NCBI GenBank assembly: GCA_020002185.1
Contig: CM034535.1
Location: 64,474,757-64,538,756 of the forward strand
DNA from: Paraescarpia echinospica
Lineage: Eukaryota; Annelida; Polychaeta; Sabellida; Siboglinidae
Reading direction: 5' to 3'
DNA: 64,000 bases
In this document: positions 44,671 to 64,000 of the stretch, piece by piece
How positions within the stretch are numbered: position 1 is the first letter of the stretch
Layout: each line of letters opens with the position of its first letter
Position numbers and translations under genes: made by a program
Notes under the pieces: generated by a model
The model's database searches: none
The model's input: only the letters and a program-made list of their open reading frames with translations
What the model was told of the DNA's origin: nothing

Positions 44671-45919
44671 CCTGACAAAAGGTCATAATTATCAAAACAT
44701 AGTCACAAACTATTTTTTATAGTTATGACTGTACCGGGTACATGTTTCATTCTGTTGTGTTCCAGTGGCAAACGAAGACCATACCGAGCATAACTGTTTC
44801 ATGTGTGCAATTCTCGCTGACGGTGCTGCCGGCATCGTCTACGGCACTGATGACAGAACCATCGAGATAGAGAAGCTTATCAGCTCTTTCAAGGGTCAGA
44901 AATGCCCCACTCTCATTGGCAAACCAAAGATCTTCATTATCCTGGTGAGGTCAACGCTTAATAGAATCTTGAGGTTGATTGTCATAATTGTATCAGTTGT
45001 GAACACAGCTGCAAACAGTAGAAGTAGGTCCTACAGCTGTGTTAAAGTATCTTGAGCACAATATGGTATGTGGATGTGGACATGTACACGCACCCTTGCG
45101 TCCCAGGGGTGCTGCTGATTACATCAGTCTCAGTATGTAGTGTGCATAATCATCACCACGGCTTGCCAGAACATGTACCTTCTATTGCATGTAGTGTTTA
45201 GTCCCATGTGTGTGGTCTGTTCATTGGTATTCATCTTCTGTTCCAGACTTGTAGCTGTGATTATGTGGAGGAGCAAGCTGACAGTGCAGAAATGGAAATA
45301 GTAACACCGAAAGTCCCTGGAGAAGCTGACTTCCTGTATACATATGCTTCGGTTCCTGGTATGTCAAATTATCGTGGTAGCTGATCCTTGATCTTGTGGA
45401 AATAATATGTGCGATTTGTAGTAAATGGATGCCATGTATAAATGGTCTGAAAATCAAATTAAACATTTAATAAATAGTGCACCTGTGAACATTTATTGTT
45501 ATCCTGATATAGTGAACTTTGTGAGGCAAAATATTCCAACCAATACTGGTAGATTGTTACATTCACTTGTAACTCCAAATCTACTTTCTGTCTGCATTAC
45601 ATAGTATGATTAATCTTTTGGAATTGAATTGCTTAAACAAATTTTACAACAGATATTGCTGAAAAACCATAGAAAACATTGTAAATATTTACACCATCAT
45701 TTCTGAGTGTACGTTTTAGGTAACAATGACAGAAATGAAAGGCCATGTGTCGTCCAGACTTTGTGTAAAGTCTTCCAGTACAACAGCGATAAGAGGCACA
45801 ATATCATGGCACTGCTCACCAAAGTGAACCGCATTGTTGTCGAACAGATGAACTGCAAGGAGCAGATTCTCTCAAACGTGTCGATGCTCACAAAACTGTT
45901 GTACCTTTCACCAAGGTAA
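44364..45919 (+). CDS. caspase copy 2, probable catalytically dead pseudocaspase
   Basis: Exons 44364-44569, 44766-44944, 45247-45358 and 45720-45919 (stop TAA) join in the same phases as the other copies and have no internal stop. The fold markers remain: TGVFLIINNRHG, DADNLAELFSGYGFKVR, CFMCAIL, GKPKIFII, ADFLYTYASVPG and VSMLTKLLYLSPR. Catalytic features are gone: the SHG motif reads ADG, the QACRG motif reads L-TCSC, the substrate-binding Arg position reads MTNID, and the SWR...GSWF pocket reads NDRNERPC. The Cys itself is still in TCSC. Loss of several separate sites with intact frames suggests a regulatory caspase-like protein, though a young pseudogene is possible. First exon not found. 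Confidence 0.8.
44607..44668. repeat. (CA)n microsatellite
   Basis: About 30 CA units in the first intron of caspase copy 2. Confidence 0.95.
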
Positions 45920-46237
45920 TGCAACATATATCGGAACCCACAATAAGGGTCCTGGTTAAAATTGCATAAAGACAGGTTTTGTCTGTTCAAATATTTTATC
46001 CAGGATGGTTGTTTTACCGTTTAGTGTTGTGAGAGAGTGAGAAAGAGGGAGAGAGGGGGAGTATGCAGGCTATTACAAAATGGGCCTGATATAACAAAAT
46101 GTGTACATATTACAAAATGGGTCGTTGTTACAAAATTGGTCGTAACATTCACCACACCTTGCCTGTTGCTTTCATACGACAGCCATTTCTTCATATGATT
46201 ATTCTTATATTGTAATTTGTATGTGATCAGAGAAGAC

Positions 46238-58989
<12,752 letters not shown>

Positions 58990-59515
58990 TGAATAATCTC
59001 TGATCCACGTGGGTCCTGTCCCTAGTATCTGAAATTTCATAGAGATTCCACGCTTTTCTTAAACAAGCAAGTGTCTTATTCCAGTATTGCAAATTTTGGA
59101 TGCCTAAGTACTTGCATTCACTTTGTATTGTCCTTGTCCTCTCAGCTATACACGTAATATACCTAGCTATATACAGTGTATTCCAAAATGTGTACAACCA
59201 AAGTGGCTTCAGATCTGAATTAATTGCAAGAGAAACTATTCTGGTAGTTTTGAAAACAATACTATATTCTAAATACCATGTCAAAAATCTAAATCTCCAG
59301 TTTTGAAAGCAGAAATATATCATTGATAACGAAAATGTATACACTCAGTGCATTTACTCCTTTATTATCTGAAGTCAAGAGATGACAACTTCTAACACTG
59401 CCAGTTGTTAAATGTGATTTAGCGTTAATAGTAATTTATTAACATCATAATTAATATGGCTTTCTATTGCTTGATGTTTAATTTTAAAATAGACCTATCT
59501 TGTTTGCGTTTACAG

Positions 59516-59742
59516 CAAGACCACAGGGTCTGACGAGGATGTGTACAGAATGGACTGCCCTAAACAAGGCATAATTGTGATCATCAACAACCGTCATTTC
59601 GATCAATCGACAAGCATGAGTGAGCGTGCTGGGAGTGATGTTGACGCAGCAAATCTGTCCGATCTGTTCGGGACTCTTGGTTTTGATGTGAGAATGAAGA
59701 ATAATTTGACGGTGGAGGATATGAGGCAGACATTAATCACGG
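59516..59742 (+). CDS. caspase copy 4, single exon in window
   Basis: A 227-base exon bounded by TTTACAG and GTAAAT, the same length and phase as exon 2 of copy 3. Reads SKTTGSDEDVYRMDCPKQGI, IVIINNRHFDQSTSMSERAG, SDVDAANLSDLFGTLGFDVR. The substrate-binding Arg in SERAG is kept. The His, Cys and small-subunit exons are not found before 64000; only LINE repeats follow. It may be the start of a gene continuing beyond the window or an isolated relic. No prodomain exon was placed in 58990-59515. Confidence 0.75.
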
Positions 59743-60339
59743 GTAAATGGTTTTCTTTTATATAATTCACTCTAATTTCATACATGTTCTGTAAGTTGAA
59801 GTGTTTCACTATGCATATATGGGGTGTTTCAAAATAACATAAAATTTGTGCAAACCATGTAATATATTTGATGAAGCCAAAACAAAAGGTTAATGCTCCT
59901 CATAGTTATGAATTCATGAGACATTAAAGATAGTGATCCCATGGCCTTATGTGTGGGACAAATGCACTGTTAGTCCTTTCAAAAGATGCAATTAAGAGAA
60001 ATACATCAACATAAACGAACAGTTTTGTAAGAAATACACTTGAGCATAAAAACAAACTTCAAACCACTCAGAAAACCTTGATTAGTTTCATATTAACCAT
60101 TAGTAATTCCACTTCTACAACTAAAGAACAGCAGTTACCAATCACTACAGAATAAACAATTGGCAGAAATAGTAATCAAATTCTACATAGACAGGTTCTA
60201 GTGTAACAGGCAAATCAATTGTATGACTGCTTTTAGTACATAATTCCTTTCACTCATGATAAGGAAAAAGTGTAATTTGTGTAGCGTTATGCATGGGACA
60301 GCTCTGTTATTTATGGAGCAATTTACATTTACATTTATT
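59743..60339. other. non-coding, nothing recognised
   Basis: Intron-like AT-rich sequence after the exon of caspase copy 4. Confidence 0.4.
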
Positions 60340-63128
60340 TATGCTTTTTAGTCCTTTGGCCGAAGATACCAGGGACTATTGCCATCACTCTCCGTCCACC
60401 GTTAGCTGCCGTATCTCAGAAACCGTTCAGCAACTTTTTCTCTGATTTTGCATAGACATATCTTAGGGTACTCCACTATGCATGAGAAATCTGTATTTGA
60501 TTGAATCATTCTAAGGGCACCTAATGACCCCCCAAAACTGGTAAATTTTTACATTTTGCCTATTTTTTCAAAAACTCTTAAGTAAGTTTTTCTCTAATTT
60601 TGCATAGACATTTCATGTAGTAGTGCCACTGTACACAAGAAATCTGTATTTGATTGAAACATTCTAAGGGCTCCAAAGGTCCCCTAAAATGCTAAATTTA
60701 CTAACTAAATGGTCTACTGTAGCAGCAGATCTAGCAGGCTTCCAGTCCTTTTGTTCAACTAATCCCTTTTCCCACAACATCTGTCACACCTCACTGTGGC
60801 TGGTTGGTGAAAGTGTGACTAATCTGTAATTGGTCACTGGCAGAGGCGTGGGTCACTGTGGCTGGTGGTGGAAAGTGTGACTAATCTGTAATTGGTCACT
60901 GGCAGAGGCTTGGGTCAACAGACACAGCACCCTCTAGACCCCTGGACAGTTGTGCCTACATTCTAAGGGGTCATCCTGAAACAACCATATGTCAACCATT
61001 AGAAGAGTTGACATAGTTCTGCTATATACAAGAAATCTGTATTTGATTGAATCATTCTAGTATCATCAGCATACAGTAGAACATACATTTGCAAGGAAAT
61101 GTCTACATCATCATCACTAAGGTTGTAAATTTCACCAGCTGCCATGTCAAGTCCCTTATAATTTTGACTAACAGTGTTCAAAATTCAGGTAAATAGTAAA
61201 TAACAAAGGAGATAAGTTTTCGCCTTCTCTACCTCTACATCAGATGAGAAGAAGGCTGACACAGCCTGGCCCTGTTTTTTAGTCCAAAGGTCCAAGGGAC
61301 TATTGCAATCACTATGCGTCCACTGTCTGCCGTCCTCTGTCTGCCATCCGCCGTTAGCTGCTGTATCTCAGAAACCGTTCAACTTTTTCTCTAATTTTGC
61401 ATAGACATAGCTTAGGGCACTGCCACTATGCACGAGAAATCTGTATTTGATTAAATCAATTTAAAGGCTCCCTAGGGCCTCCAAGGACCCCAAAACTGGT
61501 AAAAACATTTTGCCTATTTTTTCAAAAACTTCAACTTTTTTTCTAATTTTGCATAGATGTATCTTAGGATGCTGCCACTATATACAAGAAATCTGTATTT
61601 GATTGAATCATTCTAAGGGCACCTGAGGGGCCCCCAAAGTGCAAAAGTTTTACATTATCTAGTGATGTGGTTTTGAGAAGGGCCTTTGAGACCACCCCCA
61701 ACAGTAGATTTTGTTTAATGTGCCAGAAAGCCAGCAGCATGACTAAACTATGCAGCCTAATGCTATTCTTCCATGGAGACCTTGACTAATCTTTAATTGG
61801 TCACAGGGCCCAGGCAGAGTAGACACACTTGACCCCTGTTAGACTGAACAGTTGCTTAAAACTTTTAAACTGTATCTTCAAAACTATTGATTTTCTATAA
61901 TTGCAAGTTGTGTTTATTTTGATGTTCATTTAATTATTATAAAATGGTGTGTGACTGTGGTGTCTATTGGTTAAAGATGTATTGTCTGTAGAAACCTGTA
62001 GGTTACAAACTTAAAAATTAATATTCTGTCACCTGTAGGTGACAAACATAGAAAATTTATATTCTGGACAACTATAGAGTGAAATATCCTACACTTTATT
62101 GATATCAAATGCATTCTACTGTTCTGTTTACGCTTGCCATGCCTTGTGTAGATATGGTACTGTGTAAATCAATTGTATCAATATAGACTAATAATTACAG
62201 ATTCACAATATAGTTGACACCTGAAACAACCAAATGTCAGCCATTAGAAGAGTTGACATAGTTCCGCTATACACAAACAAGAAATCTGTATTTGATTTAA
62301 TCATTCTAGTGTCATCAACATATAGTAGAACATACATTTTCTACATCATCATCACTAAGGTTGTTGTAAATTTCACCAGCTGCCATGTCAAGTCTGTTAT
62401 AATTGTGACTAACAGTGTTCAAAATTATTCAGGTAAATAGCAAATAACAAAGGAGACAAGTTTTCTCCTTGTGATAACTCTACATCACATGAGAAGAAGG
62501 CTGATATAGCCCCCCAAAATGCAAAATGTTTACACTATCTAGTGATGTGGTTTTGAGAAGGGCCCTTGAGACTATCCCATAACAGTAGATTTTGTGTATT
62601 GTGCCAGAAACAGAACCTGGCAGCTATTCCCCTTCCCAAAACATCTGTCACATGCATAGTCTGTGGCTTGCATGGATGTCTATTTTGATGCAGTTGTTAT
62701 ATATGGAGGTTGTCTTTTCAGTAATGTAATTATAAGCAGGAAGTTTGTGAAATTAGTTATTTTAGGCCAAAGAAAAGTAATTCACGGTTTCTCATCAATG
62801 CATGTATTTAAAAATAGGTGCCACAACATTTTATTTTCTATTATAATTATTCCTCTAAATGCATGACATGGTGCAATAAGTGAACAAGTTTTCTCCTTGC
62901 CATACCATTCTCACATGAGAAGAAGGCTGACACAGCCTGGCCCTGATTTATACATGATTTAGCATTTTTATACATGTTGTATACAACTTTCAACACATTA
63001 CCATTAATACCACATGAAATTATCTTAGACCACAGTGAGGACCGGTCTACTAAATCAAATGCTTTCTTATAATCGATGAAGGCACTATAAAGCCTTTTGC
63101 GTCGAGACAAATACAATTCAACCAATAC
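60340..63128 (-). pseudogene. LINE reverse transcriptase-derived repeats, degenerate
   Basis: The clearest part is 63128-62890: ELYLSRRKRLYSAFIDYKKA, FDLVDRSSLWSKIISCGING, VLKVVYNMYKNAKSCINQGQ, from the palm of a non-LTR RT. Further along the minus strand, 61181-60999 includes QMYVLLYADDTRMIQS, the catalytic YADD box. Blocks are duplicated: 60350 and 61280 start like 47726, and 61890-62880 closely matches 48270-49200. A 62-bp unit with GGTTGGTGAAAGTGTGACTA repeats in tandem at 60790-60915. Confidence 0.7.
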
Positions 63129-64000
63129 CCCTATCTGAACACTGCCTTTTCTTCACCTATTACATTCGCGTTGTTTAGGTATGTGGTCAGTCTGGTGTTC
63201 TGAACAATCACTAAGGATTAATGAACAATTGTGCAGAATGTCACCCACCTGGCAGGTTTAATTGATCTATTCAGCAATGAGGACACTGCTTAGGCCTCAC
63301 TTTGGACACTGTCACTCACAGTGTTGTGTATTGTCTTAGTTGGTGCATTGAGCTAATCTACTTGACCATGAATCAGTGGTGGCTCTGGTTGTGTATTACA
63401 CCCAGCTGTGGAGCTAAGATTCTCAGCCTGCTATTGTTTGATGGAAACTGTGACTAATCTGTAATTGGTCACTGGCAGTAGCTTGTGTCAATGGACAGCA
63501 TTAAGCCACTAGATCCCTGTTAAACTGGACAGTTGCCTGTAGGTTTTAAACTGTGTCAAACAGTGAGTCTACATTTTGCTCTCAAATAATCTGTCCTCTT
63601 AGTTTTACACATAAAGACATAATCTGGGATAACTTGATAAGTCTTTGTAGCAGCACATTTGTACTTCCAGTGTATCATTGCAACATAACATACATATTAC
63701 ATACTGTGTGCCACATTTAAATGTTGTGCATGTAATATTTCCATGCAATCCATTTGCAAATATAATTTAAAACTTCAACAGCCGTTTTCTTCATTTTCAC
63801 TTTTTGACCCCTAACATGTTCAATGCTCCATAACTTTGCCAATTTTTGTAGCAGTCATATTTTTTGAAACCGTGTAAAACACCCTACCAAACCTTTACAA
63901 GGATGTAAGAAAACAATGTTACAATTTTTCCGACTTATCACTCATTTGGTCAGCTGTGGTCACATATAGACGTATTACTCCAAAGGACTTCAGGGCCACT
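63129..64000. other. repeat-derived non-coding DNA
   Basis: No gene recognised. 63440-63540 (GTGACTAATCTGTAATTGGTCACTGG) matches 60810-60900, so this is part of the same interspersed repeat. Confidence 0.45.

Overview
The window looks like nuclear DNA of a marine invertebrate metazoan: genes with GT-AG introns, short exons, microsatellites, and a dense mix of animal mobile elements (Polinton/Maverick, RTE- and CR1-like LINEs, pogo, hAT, Gypsy). No bacterial-style operons, rRNA or CRISPR were seen. The exact phylum cannot be fixed from sequence alone; a lophotrochozoan or lancelet-like animal is a guess.

Layout. 0.6-3.4 kb: a decayed four-exon integrase-core gene on the minus strand, then a cluster of AT-rich palindromes. 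4.1-7.4 kb: a nearly full-length but frameshifted RTE-like LINE with a structured 5' leader. 7.5-8.7 kb: a CR1-like LINE fragment. 8.76-22.26 kb: a 13.5-kb Polinton/Maverick with terminal inverted repeats. Its plus-strand left half holds an RPA-like gene, unknown genes and DNA polymerase B. Its minus-strand right half holds the adenain-like protease, a gutted major capsid gene, small membrane proteins, a chromodomain integrase, two conserved Polinton proteins, a packaging ATPase tail and a NADAR-domain gene. Almost every Polinton gene carries stops or frameshifts, so it is a fossil.

22.3-34.7 kb: gene-poor DNA with MITE-like inverted repeats, a 51-bp minisatellite, a LINE ORF1, a non-autonomous hAT-like element with 5-bp target duplications, and an RTE fragment split by a second hAT-like element.

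34.8-59.8 kb: a tandem cluster of executioner-type caspase genes (family C14). Copy 1 keeps the catalytic His and Cys. Copy 2 has intact exons but has lost His, the substrate-binding Arg and the active-site motif, so it is probably a pseudocaspase. Copy 3 has a short prodomain and His, but its active-site exon reads TDRG in place of a Cys-containing motif. Copy 4 is represented by one exon. Introns have taken up large insertions: a 1.5-kb palindrome with tRNA-like arms and a 2-kb, about 37-copy 54-bp minisatellite in copy 1; LINE, Gypsy and pogo insertions in the 10.7-kb intron of copy 3. The pogo/Tigger element (53.8-56.8 kb) has an uninterrupted 640-residue transposase with a PHD finger but with Asn at the third catalytic position. 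60-64 kb is LINE-derived repeat that duplicates material at 47.7-49.3 kb.

The working genes of the host here are the caspases, acting in programmed cell death or its regulation; the rest is mobile or fossil DNA.
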